From NCBI RefSeq assembly GCF_018687715.1, contig NC_056752.1:12415501-12479500 (forward strand): 64,000 bases of DNA, read 5' to 3'. Positions 33,586-45,317 of this stretch are shown piece by piece. Both the position numbers and the translations under genes were made by a program. Position 1 is the stretch's first letter, and each line of letters begins with the position of its first letter. The notes beneath the pieces were generated by a model. That model saw nothing but the letters and a program-made list of their open reading frames with translations, did no database searches and was not told the origin of the DNA. The DNA comes from Carya illinoinensis (taxonomy: Eukaryota; Streptophyta; Magnoliopsida; Fagales; Juglandaceae).

Positions 33586-34721
33586 AAATACATACAATAC
33601 TTACTGCGTATACCATCCATTCACATGTGTACACTTACATACTTTGGGTGTGTGAAAATGGGCTACCAAGAAGGGCCGTTACGTATTTATACTTGAAAAC
33701 TTATACTTAACGTCTTTTTATAAAACATGTTTAATAAAGAAAAATATTTCATTTTCATTTGCTTATCTTTTAGAAAACTCTAGAAGAGTATGAATGCAAT
33801 ACTTACCTAAACTTCATGCCATACCATTCCATACAGTCCATTCATGTGCGTGTTAGATAGCAACCTACATGTATACACATAACCTCACGTCATTTTCTGT
33901 CTAATGCATAAGCAACTATATTAGAAATAGAATGACGCTTCACTTGGAACACTCTTCGTCCATCCCTGGGCCCTTACATGCCATTTACTATGTTAAAACC
34001 TTCGGAATCTTATCTTTTAAAGTGAATCTCTATAATTCACTTAAGGGTTAAGATACTAAGACTTTCACCTTATTCTTCTATCAAACACACGTCAATGCAT
34101 GACTCAGATTGACTAAGTCACACATCCCAATCCTAGACAACCTACCCGTTACTACCTTTATACATCTTAGCTCACAGTAAACCCTCATGCCCATCCATAT
34201 ACGTCACACAATTTAAAGCCAACTCTAGGCTAAAACACCACGTAACCATGTTGATGATAGATTATGCATTATATATGGTAAATCCATTCGATACACGTGT
34301 CTCACCAGATGCACATGTAACTTATCCATTTATCACTTAAGACTAACACACAGTCCATTAGTAGCTTACTTATATGAACAAGCACTATACTCTGATACCA
34401 ACTTACTCAGACCCGATCGATAGGACACTTCCTACTTCCCGGCCCTGTATAAGTTCATCCCGACACTTAAACAAGACAGGACTACATCCACAAATGCATC
34501 TCTGTCACATCACGTAGCTCAAGAGTAACTTCGAGTTACATTAGGACGCCTGTCATGCTTCCGCTACACTACTCTTACACTTTTCCACCACTTCACATGT
34601 ACTCTCAGCCATAAGTCAACCACAAGGTGACACCCGTCACCTCGGACTATAGGCCACATCACAGCTATTTCGGAACACTGTTCCAAAGTTCCTGACGTTA
34701 CAAAATACACTTCACAGTTCC

Positions 34722-35000
34722 ATGCATCACTATGACACGTGCCACACAGTGCTCGCCTCACAACATGGAGTATGCACCATATGTACCCCCTCCATTACAT
34801 CACGTATTACCACGACGCATACCACACGGTGTGTCGCTACACAACTTGGAGCACATGCCATATGTACTTTCTTCACACTACGTCACATCACCATTACGGC
34901 ATATATGCCATATGGTGCACCACTCCATCACATGGAGTACACTACACTCAACGTGTACTCCATCCACAACACAATGTTGCATTATAACTATGACACATGC
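34722..35000. repeat. Degenerate CATGGAGTA/CATATG repeats
   Basis: The words ACATGGAGTA or ACTTGGAGCA followed about 10 bases later by CATATGTA or CATATGGT recur four times. Overlapping open frames here are His/Thr-rich artefacts. Confidence 0.6.
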
Positions 35001-36627
35001 TTCACACCCATACTCCACAGCACGATCCACAATACTACACAATTATACCCAACACTTTGTTATACAGCCACACCTCACTTCACAATTATGCAGTGAACTT
35101 CACAATATTAACAGCATAGTCCACAACCTATCGACTACTATTTATCATAAACAATGAGAGATAGAGGGTTATACTATCAACGGGATAACTTATGCGTTGC
35201 TCGCTGCCCGTCACAATCAAAAACGTCAGAAGAGTCATACGTGGCGATTAAATCTCGTACAATGGCGGTTAGCTACGTACATTGGCTATCCACCATGTAA
35301 AGTGGCAGTTTGAGGTTAGGGAAGGGCTAGGGGTGGTCTCGAGAGGTTCATGGTGGTCTTGCAATGGTGGTGAGGGGCGGAGCACGGCGGCATCTCGCCG
35401 TGAACAATGCACCTGAGAGAGAGTGAGGGTGCGTGAGGTTGAAGGGAGCTATAGAATTTTGTGGGGAGCTAGGGGGAGGAAGAGGGAGGCTGGTGGTAGT
35501 GCTTGGTGGCAGGGGAGGTGGAGTACGGCGGCACTAGGGCTGTTGGTGAGGGTAAAACCATGCATGAAATCCATTTTATGGGATGCGTACGTGTCCACGG
35601 AGAGGGGGACGAAGGCTAGATTTTGGTGGAGGAGGTCCACCGGTGATAGGGGAGCTCATGGGTGAAGGCTGGTGGCCTGTGCTACTGCGTATGGCGGTGG
35701 GGATGTAGAACCCGTGTGGGTTTCGGGTGTGAGGGAGATCCAACGGAGAGAGACGGCTAAGGGGAAGGAAGACCATGGAAATGAAGCTGGCGAGGTGGTA
35801 GAGCTGTTGGTGGTGGTCAGTGGCCAAGTTGGCCGTGTATGGTGGCGCTAGGAGGAGAAATGGGTTTCATTTATATTGAAGTTGTCATGAGAGGAGGAGG
35901 GCATGCGGGGGCTGTTGGTGGGAGGAAGTGTTGGCCAAAAGAAAGGGAGCAGCTGGTGACTGGCATTGAGGCCAAGGGTGGCCAGCGGTGGCTGGCCTGG
36001 AGGGCACTTCGGGCTAGAGAGAGGGAGAGGAAAGAGAGAAAAGAGAAAAGTGAGGGAAAAAGAGAGGGGTTTGGGTATTTAATCCATGCCCTTTGTTTTG
36101 GGATCTATAAAACGATCTAACGGTGAATTTAAATACTGATTTGAAAATACGTAAGCATTTTATTTAATTTAAAACATTGAGATGAATTAAGATAGAATAT
36201 TATTTTAATAATTAAATTTTATAAAATAATATCCCTTCATCATTAATTAAAATGATGAAGTCTTGTTAGTTATTTGAAGAGAATAAAATCATTTAAATTA
36301 ATTCAGAATTTTCAACATAAATTTAAATCTCATAATATTTTTAAATGATTAAAATCTTTTAAATTAAATAATTTCCCACAATTATAATATTTTTTGGAGC
36401 TCTTCAAAAATATTATAATTGTGTTATTTAAAAACAAGTTTAGTCCGATAATACTGAAAATATCACATATAAATATTTTTAAAATATTTAAAAATATTCG
36501 TAAGTTTTAAAATATTGAACTTATTTTGAAATCCACTTGGTATCTTTTAAAATACGCCATCAAGACTCGGCATATAGAACGAGGCTCATAACTATAGAAG
36601 AAGGAATAAGCGGGTCATTACAGAAAT

Positions 36628-37663
36628 AAAGAGATGTTCCGTGCTATAAAATAGTTGGTAATCAGGATACTGCTTTGGATAGAAAATGCCTACTCAAGAT
36701 CTAGTTGTCATGGGGTGAAGAGGGTGAGGAACAAGGATTGTTATGGTTGTTATGGTTGTTCGATGGGAAAAAGTGGAGGCATGGTCAAGTGTGGCAACTA
36801 TAGGAGAAGAGGAAAACAGTAGTGAAGTAGTAATGTTGGTCAAGGGGGAATTAGGTGGTTTTGCAAAGTGATTAGATAAAGGAGATGTTAATGTTGGTGC
36901 TAGTGCTAGTAAAATATTGGAAGCAGCATGGGTTTGAGGGATTGAAGCATTTGCCTTATCATAGATTGGGAACTTGCATTCATAAAAATAACATGGCGAG
37001 AGATGTACACCAAATTGCTATGTGGATTTAGATACTTATAACCCCTAAGATTCATATTGTAGTCCAAAAAAAGGCATTGCTTACTACGTTTGTGAGAATT
37101 GTAAGGCTTGAGTAAGGGGTAACAACATCAACCAAAGACATTTAAAATTTGTATAGCCTAGTGGTTTATGGAAGATGGTAGTATAGGGTGACTCAAGACT
37201 GAGAAAATGAGTAGGCAATCTATTTATGAGGAGCAAAGTTGTCAATAATGCATCAACCAAATATTTGTGAGAGAGACCTCAATGTGCTAATAAGGCTAGC
37301 CCAATTTCTGTGATGTATCTATGTTTCCTCAAAACAACCCCATTTTGTTGGGATGTATGAGGACGAGACATTCAATGAAGAATTCCATGTGTTTAAGAAA
37401 TATTGTTTGAACTGATGTGAGGTGAACTTACCACCTCCATCAGTTTGGAATGATTTGATGATGGTATTCAAACTGATTTTCAACAAAAATGTTAAACTTG
37501 ACAAAGCATGAGAAAACTTAAGGTTTCCAAATCATTGGCAAACTTGGAGAAGTCATCAATAAAAATAATATAGTGATTACAACCTCAAATAGATGAAATA
37601 GGAGATAACCAAATGTTAGAATGAATAACTTCTAGAGAACTAAAACTAAGTCTTGAAGAACAA
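36628..37663 (-). pseudogene. Copia A: integrase
   Basis: Minus-strand translation includes the catalytic-Glu region degraded as HTSQQNGVVLRKHRY (family form QQNGVAERKHRH), then TEIGLALL and downstream ALLTTLLLINRLPT. Upstream is FFIDDFSKF. Several stops interrupt it; the DDE Glu itself is replaced by Leu. Confidence 0.8.
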
Positions 37664-38199
37664 CAATGGGTGTAATTAGCAGGTAAAATTTTGGATATAT
37701 TTTAGAACCGAACTGATCTAAGTCAGTTCTAGAATTTTGAAAAGCAATACATGCATACTGGTTCATATAGAAAATTGAAACTTTTAGTTTTTCAATTTCA
37801 GTCCAGTTTGGTTTGGTTTTACAAGTGTGACTTAATTGGTTTTGGACTTTTTTGTTCGGCTAATTAGTTTTTCTGGCCCAAATGAAAAAACTATACAAAA
37901 CAATGTGTAAAAAATTAATAGAACATGAGACTTACATATATTAAATATTAAATTACATACTTAAATATATAATATGGTATAAGTATAAGACTACACTTTA
38001 TATTATATATACAATATAAAAAAAACATATCAATATTTCGATTTAATTCAGTCCAAATCAGCCTTCAAAACATGAAAATTGTGACTGAACCGATTTTGAA
38101 TCGGTTTCAATTCCTAGAAACCGATTGAACCGGTTGTGAAGAACTATTCGGTTCAATTTGGTTTAGTTAGGTTGATTTTCAGTTTTTTCTTACACCCTT
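37664..38199. mobile_element. Non-autonomous hAT, 536 bp
   Basis: Inserted in copia integrase. Flanks AAGAACAA (37656-37663) and AAGAACTA (38200-38207) form an 8-bp target duplication with one difference. Ends CAATGGGTGTAA and TTACACCCTT are inverted. The interior is full of AACCG/CGGTT words typical of hAT subterminal regions. Confidence 0.8.
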
Positions 38200-38207
38200 A
38201 AGAACTA

Positions 38208-38984
38208 CTAAAGGGCAATTTTTTTATTTTAGCAAGCTATTAAGTTTCATATATGAAGGAAGATAAATATTTTTGGAACATTGGAAGTTGAAAGTGCTTG
38301 AGAACATGATCAGATATTCAGATGGCTATCCAAGTTTGAGATGCCACAAAAGCCAATGTTTTGACTCCCATCATGTAGGTGAAACTCTTGTTACTTCTGA
38401 GAAATTCCCTTTGTAGGCGGATGGGGTATAGCCCATCCTTAATAGAAAATTAAGATGTGGTGAGTTAAAAAAAAAAAAAAAATAGTTATTGTCTTCACAC
38501 AAGTTCTTGTTAGAAGATTGACATGAGCTTTTGGATGATGAGAAACATTATTTAATCTAAACAAAGAGGTTGGAGTATAAAGTATGCTACAAACAAAATA
38601 TAGCATAGGTAGAGAGGATCCATTGCTAACTAGAACTGATTCAGAACCTTGATATGCCTACTAATCTGAGAGATTATCCAAGTTAGTTGTAATGTGAGTG
38701 TTTTCCCCTATGTCAACATACCATGCTTGGTCTTCAAGATTTGAGTTTTTGGTACCAACCATGATAGCTAATTGCTTGGGAGGGTGATGACCTTGGTAAG
38801 CACAATCCATCCTATGAAATCAATTCAAAGCTTGGTGATTTGTTCTCCCACAAATCTAACATGAGACTCATGTAGGTGTGGAAGATAACTTGTTGGACTT
38901 GAAATTCATATGTGCAGTTAATTGCTTTTTGTGCTTTTACTATCGATATTTATGACAGGATCTTGGGTATTTAGGACAAGCCTG
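38208..38984 (-). pseudogene. Copia A: zinc knuckle, protease, pre-integrase
   Basis: Minus-strand translation has ICGRTNHQALN and FHRMDCAYQGHHPPKQLA, the copia knuckle region with Cys positions lost to stop codons. The protease active site WYVDIGENTHITT replaces the usual DSGAxxHIT. The pre-integrase WHLKLGQPSE follows further left. Confidence 0.8.
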
Positions 38985-39522
38985 AGGAGTGAGATGAAAT
39001 GAGAATTTTATGAATACTAATAAGATAATTTATGAATAGTAGTAAGATAGTTTGAGTTAAGATAAAGCTAGATCCACCAATAATAACTACCGAGGATGGC
39101 TCCCGATTGAGGTGGTTACTGCCACCTGGATTTTTTTAAATTAAAAAAAAATAGATAAGATGAAAATAGACATGATTTTCATGAGGGAAGACAACAAGCA
39201 CAACTCTGCAAAATAAAAAATAAACATAAAAAATCCTAATATTTGTAGATCAAATACAACATAATAAAAAACTCCAACATTTGAGTAAAAGATGTAGGAA
39301 AATATTATAAAGTTAAAATATTATTAGAATATAATTTTTTAATATTATTTTTATTTTAGAATTTGAAAACGTTGAATTATTTTTTATGTTTTGATTGGAA
39401 GTTTGGAAAAATTGTAATTATTAGATGAAAGAGTTAAAGATTTAAAATTGAGAAGTATTTGAGTTTTAGTAATATTTAAAAATGAGATAAAATGAGATGG
39501 AATGAGATGAAGCATGAACTTT
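38985..39522 (+). mobile_element. MITE family A, copy split in two
   Basis: 38985-39065 has a GAGATGAAATGAGAATTTTA end with TAGTTTGAGTTAAGAT. 39297-39522 has the family core (AAAGTTAAAATATTATTAGAATATAA, then GAATTTGAAAACGTTGAA, GTTTGGAAAAATTGTAA) and the GAGATGGAATGAGATGAAG end. About 230 bases of other sequence separate them. Confidence 0.6.
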
Positions 39523-39715
39523 TCTACTCATCATTTCACACATCACATACCATATTTTTATTTCTTTATTTTATTTTTGTTTTATTCCTCCTAAACTAAT
39601 TGACGTTGTCTACTCATCATTTATACACCATACATTTAGTAAGGAAAAAAAGAAATAATAAAAAAATTATGTGTAGTATGTGATGTGAGAATAATTTTTC
39701 AAATTTAAAAAACAA
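39518..39715. mobile_element. Small MITE-like inverted repeat
   Basis: TCACACATCACATACCATATTTTT on the left pairs with AAAAATTATGTGTAGTATG..GATGTGAG on the right, around an AT-rich centre. Confidence 0.5.
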
Positions 39716-39894
39716 GGACTAAAGCAACCTCCATCATAAAGTTAGGTGGCCAGCTTTGATAGACTTTTTGTTTTTTTTTTCTTTAATTAGCTTTTATGCC
39801 ACTGTGGGATGCCATGTTAATAGGGAAATTTCTCGGTAGGCATTCTTGGTGACTATAGTAGCATCTCCCTTTAAGTTAATGTTTTATGCAATTT

Positions 39895-40143
39895 TGGAAA
39901 AAGATATAGTAAAAGCTGAATAAAAAATATTATAAAGTTAAAATATTGTTAGAATATAACTTTCTAATATTATTTTTATTTGGAGATTTGAAAAAGTTTA
40001 ATTATTTTTTATTTTTTGTTTAAAAGTTTGGAAAAGTTATAATGATTAGTTTGAAAGTATTTGCGTTTGAGTGATACTTGGAAAGGAGATGGGATGAGAT
40101 GAGAGAAGAATTTTGAGATGAAAACAGTTTCCAAACAAACCTT
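39895..40143 (+). mobile_element. MITE family A, copy
   Basis: Same core as 39297-39522 (TATTATAAAGTTAAAATATT, GATTTGAAAAAGTTTAA, AAGTTTGGAAAAGTTATAATG) and the end GGAGATGGGATGAGATGAGA..CCAAACAAAC. Confidence 0.7.
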
Positions 40144-40144
40144 T

Positions 40145-40750
40145 AGACTTGGAATGGGGAGGATTACTATTAGGTTTCTGAGAGTAGAGAGCGAAATCCA
40201 TGACTTCAATGGAGGAGGTTTGTGCAGCTAACAATTGTTGATGATTTAATAGTTTTACTTGGAAGCACTCAAATGACATGGTAGTATTGTGAGTAGCAAA
40301 GTCGAAGACAATGACAAAGGAGGCATAAGAGGGGTTGAGTCCACTAGTGATTATAAGATGAGGTCCTCATCATCTATTGGTTTTTCCATTGCTGTTAATT
40401 GATCAGCTTGCCTTGGCTAAAGAATTGAAATGTTGAATTGCCACACTTTAAATTGCCTTGGCTAATAGACAATCTTGAGGCTAAGGATTGCCACACTTGC
40501 TTTGAAGTGTTAAGACCATATACAATTGAAAGCACAACATCAGTGAGTACGGCATTAATCAAAGTGAGAATTTACTGATCCTTTTTATTCTGAATGATAT
40601 AATCTGCGTCAATAGTCTGAGAACCAAGTAGGTTTTATTGGAGGGCATGGCTCAAAGCCATCAACAATACCCAAAAATTCATGGCTCCTTAAAACATGAA
40701 GGAATTGTGACAACCATAATAAATAAGTTGAACTGCCCATCTACAAATTG
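40145..40750 (-). pseudogene. Copia A: Gag
   Basis: Minus-strand translation gives GLNPSYASFVIVFDFATHN followed by TTMSFECFQVKLLNHQQLL, the helical end of copia Gag. Weaker Gag-like text, broken by stops, extends right to about 40750. Confidence 0.65.
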
Positions 40751-40784
40751 AAGTAGAGGCTGCTACTCCTAGAAATGTAGTAAA

Positions 40785-41260
40785 AAAGGTGGACAAAGCA
40801 GCATGTGGCAATAATTTCTTTGACTTGAGCTTCGCAGATAAACTAGATAAAGTCTTGCTTTACTCAACCTTGGAGGAGTATTCGATTTGTCTACATATCC
40901 TTCACCATAAAATAAGATTAAGTGAATATAAAGTAGGAGTGGCTATATCGAGATTAGTTTTTAATAGTTAGAAAATAGGAGGAAGCATTAGTGCAGTGTA
41001 GAATATCATTTAAAAGAAAATGATTATTAGTTGAAGAGGCGGGGGAGGAGCCTGCATTAGAAAGGATCAAAGCTCCACCATTTCCAGCTGCCACTTTGTC
41101 ATTCACTTGATATGGTTGTTACCACAAGGTCAAGTTACTTCATTTTGCGGTAACATGATTGGTGGGGCCATAGTCCAAATACCATGGTTGTTCAACTCTT
41201 CAATGTTGTTTGCATGAGCTACCAACTGAGCATAAGGGTGGCAGCCTTGTAGAAGGTCAT
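40785..41260 (-). pseudogene. Copia element B: protease fragment
   Basis: Minus-strand translation shows QPWYLDYGPTNHVTA, in place of the usual WYLDSGAxNHVT, then PYQVNDKVAAGNGGALILSN, NDILHCTNASSYFL and VKDM..LLQG. This is the copia protease and the following linker, from an element distinct from copia A because a second protease is present at 38.7 kb. Its integrase and RT are absent; sequence to the right (to about 41860) may be its Gag and leader but I see no clear domain. Confidence 0.7.
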
Positions 41261-41865
41261 TTGATGGAATTGTCCAAGGCTTTATGGTTGGTCCCATAAT
41301 AGCTATGGCATAAGGGTCTATTGGTAGAGAAGAATTGGTTCGTGTTGCCTTGCTATGCAAAAGCAAAACTATTGAAATATGAGAATGCTGAGTTGGTGGC
41401 TTGCCCTATTGTGGGAACTTCAGATATTTGGTTCCATCAAGCCTTACAGATACCAATGAGGTGCAAATTTAGACTCAACATCTGGTAGATGGAAGACGAT
41501 ACTGAGAATCGATGAACCAATGTGTGAGCCAAGGGGAAGTTCATCTAGTGGGTCGAGGCTGCCACTCGAGAGGTGGCCAGAATTCTCAAACCAAAAGTAT
41601 AAACCACAGCCTAAATATTCTTTAAACCACCTCTAGCTACCACGGTGTTCATTGCCTCAAGAGATAATTGGAGTAATCACCATCAATTTGATTGGAAATC
41701 TACCAAACCATAAATGGTGACAGTTAGAGATAGCCGAAATTCATTAGCTGACAACCACCATCAATTTCTTTTAGAAAAAATAGAAATTTTGATTGTGTGG
41801 GGATGAGTGTATTCTACTTATGATGAAAAAGCTAATGTGGCTAGTGGTATAATCGATTTGATTTG

Positions 41866-42235
41866 TGTAAAAGACGTGTTTTACCACCAACCACATAGTT
41901 GACCTGCAACGAACAAATGGGCAGCACTAGTTTTCTTAAGGAAACTCCAATGCCAAAGTCAGAAATATAATGAGAGTAAGAGTATGTAAAAGATGAAGTA
42001 AATCAAATCAAGTATTTGTTACCTCATGCAGGCTATTTATAGAGGTTATTTCCTTGGAGTGATAGGAGTCTAATTAGCCTTGTGAAACCTTTTCCTTCTA
42101 GGAATAGGAGCCTATCTCCTCTTAGGAATCTAAATCAACTCTCTCTTAGGAGTCTGAGTCCATTATTGACTTTATCTCTTAGCTAAAACTGTGGGCAATG
42201 AGCTTGATTACTAGATGGTACAAATATCCCTTCCA
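41866..42235 (-). repeat. 3' LTR of the TR-GAG element
   Basis: Aligns throughout with 46205-46575. Contains TATAAATAG on the minus strand at about 42049-42057. Confidence 0.88.
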
Positions 42236-42552
42236 GTTATCCTGCTAATTTTCTTTATGCTGGCACATAAGAAATTAAATACTTTGCATTCCCTACACCT
42301 ACCTTTTACCCCGCTGGCTGATGGGCACTTGCTTGCTTTTTGTTTTCTTCTACCCCATTGAGGGTCCATACTGGTGAGTGTATAGGTGTCTCCACACTCT
42401 TATGAAGCCTTAGAAGGCCTTGAGAATCTTCAAGTCAATAATCTGCAAAATTAATTTTGAAAATTTTTTCTAGTTTCCTATTTGGTCCCTGGTTTTTTGT
42501 TTGTTTTGTGATAAGCAGTGAAGATCTCGGCTTGGAGAGATAAGTGGGAGAT

Positions 42553-42690
42553 GTACTCGACCGCATTAGATGCGAGCACAAATCTCTACTTTGGCTGGAA
42601 AAGTACTCGGCTGCATTGAGTGTGAGAGTGGGTCTTTGCTTTGGCTAGATATGTACTCGACCGTATTAGGTGTGAGCGTAGAGCTTAATT
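42553..42690 (-). repeat. Short tandem repeat in TR-GAG interior
   Basis: Three copies of a unit of about 55 bp, each with TACTCGRCYGYATTRGRTG and a following CTTTGGCTRG. Confidence 0.75.
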
Positions 42691-43112
42691 TTGAGTTTAT
42701 TTATTTGTGCGGATGTTTTCCTGCAAAATTGTTTATTGTCGGCAACGAGTGCATATTTTCATGATTGGTTTTTTTTGTATCTTTTCGTTGTCATTTTTCC
42801 TATTGTTGGTAGTAGTGGATTTGGTAGCCCTTGGAGTAAATTGTTGTTGGTGTTGTCGTTTTATTGTTGGTGTTGTTGTTTTGTTGTTGATGTTGTAGTA
42901 ACCTGCGCTTAAGTGTTCAAGAAGCCCGTTGACTCCCTGGGTTCACATTAGGCAGTTGCTGAGCTCATCGACTCGTTTCTGAAGGAAACTCATGTAATGC
43001 ATTTGTGGAGCTCGATGGCTCTTTCCCATAGGTAACTCGCTTGCAGCGGTTCACGAGCATAGACACTCGGCATTTACTGGATAAGATGTTGTGCTCGTAT
43101 TGTTGTCCAGGT

Positions 43113-43315
43113 GAGAGAGGTCGAGTAATCCAAAGAGTCGCTTGCCTATTAGGTACCTGGGAGGTCAGGTGGTCCTTGACCTTTCTCGTCTGTTTGCTTG
43201 TCACGAGGAAGGTCAAGCAGTCTGATAACTTGTCCTGCCTATTGACTCTCAACGAGGTGTGAGTGGTGTCAAGTGGTCCCTAACCTTTCCCTTTTTTATG
43301 GGCACCACGAGTCTT
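43113..43315 (-). repeat. Long internal direct repeat, copy 1
   Basis: About 200 bp matching 44066-44270: both run from AATCCAAAGAGT through GACTCTC..CGAGGTG to ATGGGCACC.CGAGT. Confidence 0.8.
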
Positions 43316-43316
43316 T

Positions 43317-43860
43317 GGATTCATCATTGGCGTTTAGGGGTGGCGTGGTCTAATGACCTCTACTTCCTTTTCACATGACATCATGAACTACTAAGGCTCG
43401 TCATAGGTGTTTAAGAGTGGCGTGGTCTAATGACCTCTACTTCCTTTTCACATGACATCATGAACTACTAAGGCTCGTCATAGGTGTTTAAGAGTGGAAT
43501 GGTCTAATGACCTCCGTGTCCTTTTTACATGGCACCGCGAGCTATGGCTATGTTTGGGTGTGGAGTTGAATTAAGTTGAGTTAAGTTGAGATGAAAGTTG
43601 AAAATTAAATAAAATATTATTAGAATCTTATTTTTTAATATTCTTATTATTTTAGGATTTGAAAAAGTTGAATTGTTTATTATATTTTATTTTAAAATTT
43701 GGAAAAGTTTTAATGATTATATTTTGTGTTTAAGGGATAACCTCTGTGTCCTTTTTACATGGCACCGCGAGTTACTACAGCTCGTCATAGGTGTTTAAGG
43801 GTGGTGTAGTCTGATGACCTCCGCACCCTTTTTATATGGCACCGCAAGCTTTTGGACTCG
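43317..43860 (-). repeat. 75-bp tandem array split by a MITE
   Basis: Units start about every 75 bp (43317, 43393, 43468) with GGTGTTTAAGAGTGG..GGTCTAATGACCTC..CCTTTT.ACATGRCA. The array resumes at about 43740 after a family A MITE and continues with one to two more units. Confidence 0.85.
43549..43730 (+). mobile_element. MITE family A, copy inside TR-GAG
   Basis: ATGTTTGGGTGTGGAGTTGA start, core ATAAAATATTATTAGAATC..GGATTTGAAAAAGTTGAATTG, and GGAAAAGTTTTAATGATTAT. It lacks a clean right end. Confidence 0.7.
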
Positions 43861-44065
43861 TCACTAATGTATGGAGGGATGCTCAACTGGACTGTTGTGG
43901 AAGGAGGATGAGTTCAATCGCCTTAATAGATTTTCACCAAAAACCAAATAGGTTAGTGTAAATACAAATTACAAGTTTGAGATTTGTAAACTTGAACCAT
44001 TCCACTAGAGTGTAGTGAAAGCTGGTGACACACGAGTGATGCCCGCGGGCAGCCATGCTGAGGTC

Positions 44066-44270
44066 GGGCAATCCAAAGAGTTACTTGCCTGTTAGCTACT
44101 TGGGAGGTCGAGCAATCTTTGACCTTTCCCACCTATTTGCTCGTCACGATAGAGGTTGGGCAGTCTGAAAAGTTATCCCACCTATTGACTCTCGTCGAGG
44201 TGAGAGTGGTGTTGGGTGGTCCTTTACCTTTTCCTTTTCCTTTTTCATGGGCACCGCGAGTTTTGTTGAC
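44066..44270 (-). repeat. Long internal direct repeat, copy 2
   Basis: Counterpart of 43113-43315, same orientation, roughly 80 percent similar by eye. Confidence 0.8.
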
Positions 44271-45079
44271 AAAAATGAGATGCCCGAACGGTGCCCGTGA
44301 TAGGCTTCGTAGTTGGTATTTCGTTTATGAGATTGTTTGCTGCCGACTGTTTTTCACTTTGTTTGTATCAGATTATATATATTTGTATTTGTTATTTTAT
44401 TTTCCCGTTTGCATATCCTCTTTTGCTTTTTGTTGCCATGAGCAAGTTGTGCTTGCCTTGCCTGCCTCTATCAAAAAGTACTATGTAAGAAATTGTGTGA
44501 AACGACAAGGAAGCTGTTGTCCACCTAAGGGGGCAGTGAGCTTTGTAGGGGTGTCGCTGAGTGCCAAGGGTTGTGTGAGCTGTTTGGGTGAGGCTGGCAA
44601 GGTGTAGCCAGCCATGATCAGCTACAGTGTAGCAACCGAGTTGCATGGTTTCAATCTGGAGTTGCCTTGGTAAAGGATGGTGGTGGAGCTCTCATGGCAT
44701 CCCATTTCCCGACCAGAGAGTTGGTTGGTGGTCGCTTGGGGCCTCACTAACTATAATTGTTCCATCAGATGCTCTTTCTCGCCACGATTAGTTGCCCACC
44801 ATGCTAGTGTTGTTCTCCTCGACCAGTTACCCGTTGTGCATCATTGCCCCAACATGGGCAATGAACTGCTTGGTGAAATTGTTGCCCACCACAAGGTGTT
44901 TCACGTTGGTTCCATAGCTTAGCAAGGCATTGTATGTCGGTCACCACAACTTGGTAGCCATGGTAGCGTGAAACTTTGGTTGCCATTGTGTGAAAACTTC
45001 TCCATGAAACTGCTTGCTTGTTGCCCATTGGAAGTGTTGTGTTCTAGTTGTCTGCCTATGGGCGCGAGCCTTGTCGCAT

Positions 45080-45265
45080 GCCAAGGGGCATTAGTCTTGT
45101 CTCCTGCCGAGGGGCGAATGTCTTGTTGCTCAGCAAGGAGCATGGGTCTTGTTGCTCAGCAAGGAGCGTGGGTCTGATTGCTCGCTGAGGGGTGCAAGTC
45201 TTGTTACCCGCCAAGGGGCGTGGGCCTTGTTGTTTGCTGAGGGGCCTTGGTCTTGTTGCTTGTCA
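45080..45265 (-). repeat. Tandem repeats in the Gag tail
   Basis: A unit of about 30 bp with GTCTTGTTGCTC..AAGGAGC/GGGGCG recurs six or so times. On the minus strand it encodes repeated TRPxLLAEQQD-like text after the Gag stop. Confidence 0.85.
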
Positions 45266-45317
45266 TCGGCTCTAAGAGAGCCTGCAACGTGTCTTCAACA
45301 TTCACAAAATCGTCTAC

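Larger units (their letters stand above)
32426..36622. mobile_element. 4.2-kb TG..CA block, probable giant solo LTR
   Basis: The ends are TGTAACGTCC and GGGTCATTACA, so both strands begin TGTAAYG. The flanking 5-mers are GAAAC (32421-32425) and GAAAT (36623-36627), a 5-bp target duplication with one mismatch. The interior has no retroviral coding domain, and copia element A resumes on both sides. On the minus strand it begins TGTAATGACCCG, like the very long LTRs of some Tat/Ogre-type gypsy elements; the clade is inference. A PBS-like TGGTATCAGAGT lies inside on the minus strand (34391-34402), which leaves open a non-autonomous element instead. Confidence 0.65.
30330..40750 (-). mobile_element. 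Ty1/copia element A, shattered by insertions
   Basis: Read on the minus strand from right to left, the blocks are Gag (40145-40750), zinc knuckle and protease (38208-38984), integrase (36628-37663), RT (31748-32425) and RNase H (30340-30848). The order is that of one copia polyprotein. The gaps coincide with a hAT (30849-31739), a giant LTR-like block (32426-36622), another hAT (37664-38199) and MITEs (38985-40143). No LTR of this element was identified. Confidence 0.8.

Noticed and set aside
34391..34402. TGGTATCAGAGT on the minus strand as a functional primer site
   Set aside because: It resembles the initiator-Met site, but the sequences on the two sides do not form a repeat pair, so a complete element with that site is not supported.
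34732..35157. A 141-codon His/Thr-rich plus-strand frame
   Set aside because: It overlaps two other frames of similar length in a degenerate repeat inside the giant LTR-like block and has no domain.
35423..36120. GC-rich frames on both strands
   Set aside because: They lie inside the LTR-like block; composition explains the lack of stops and no family is recognisable.
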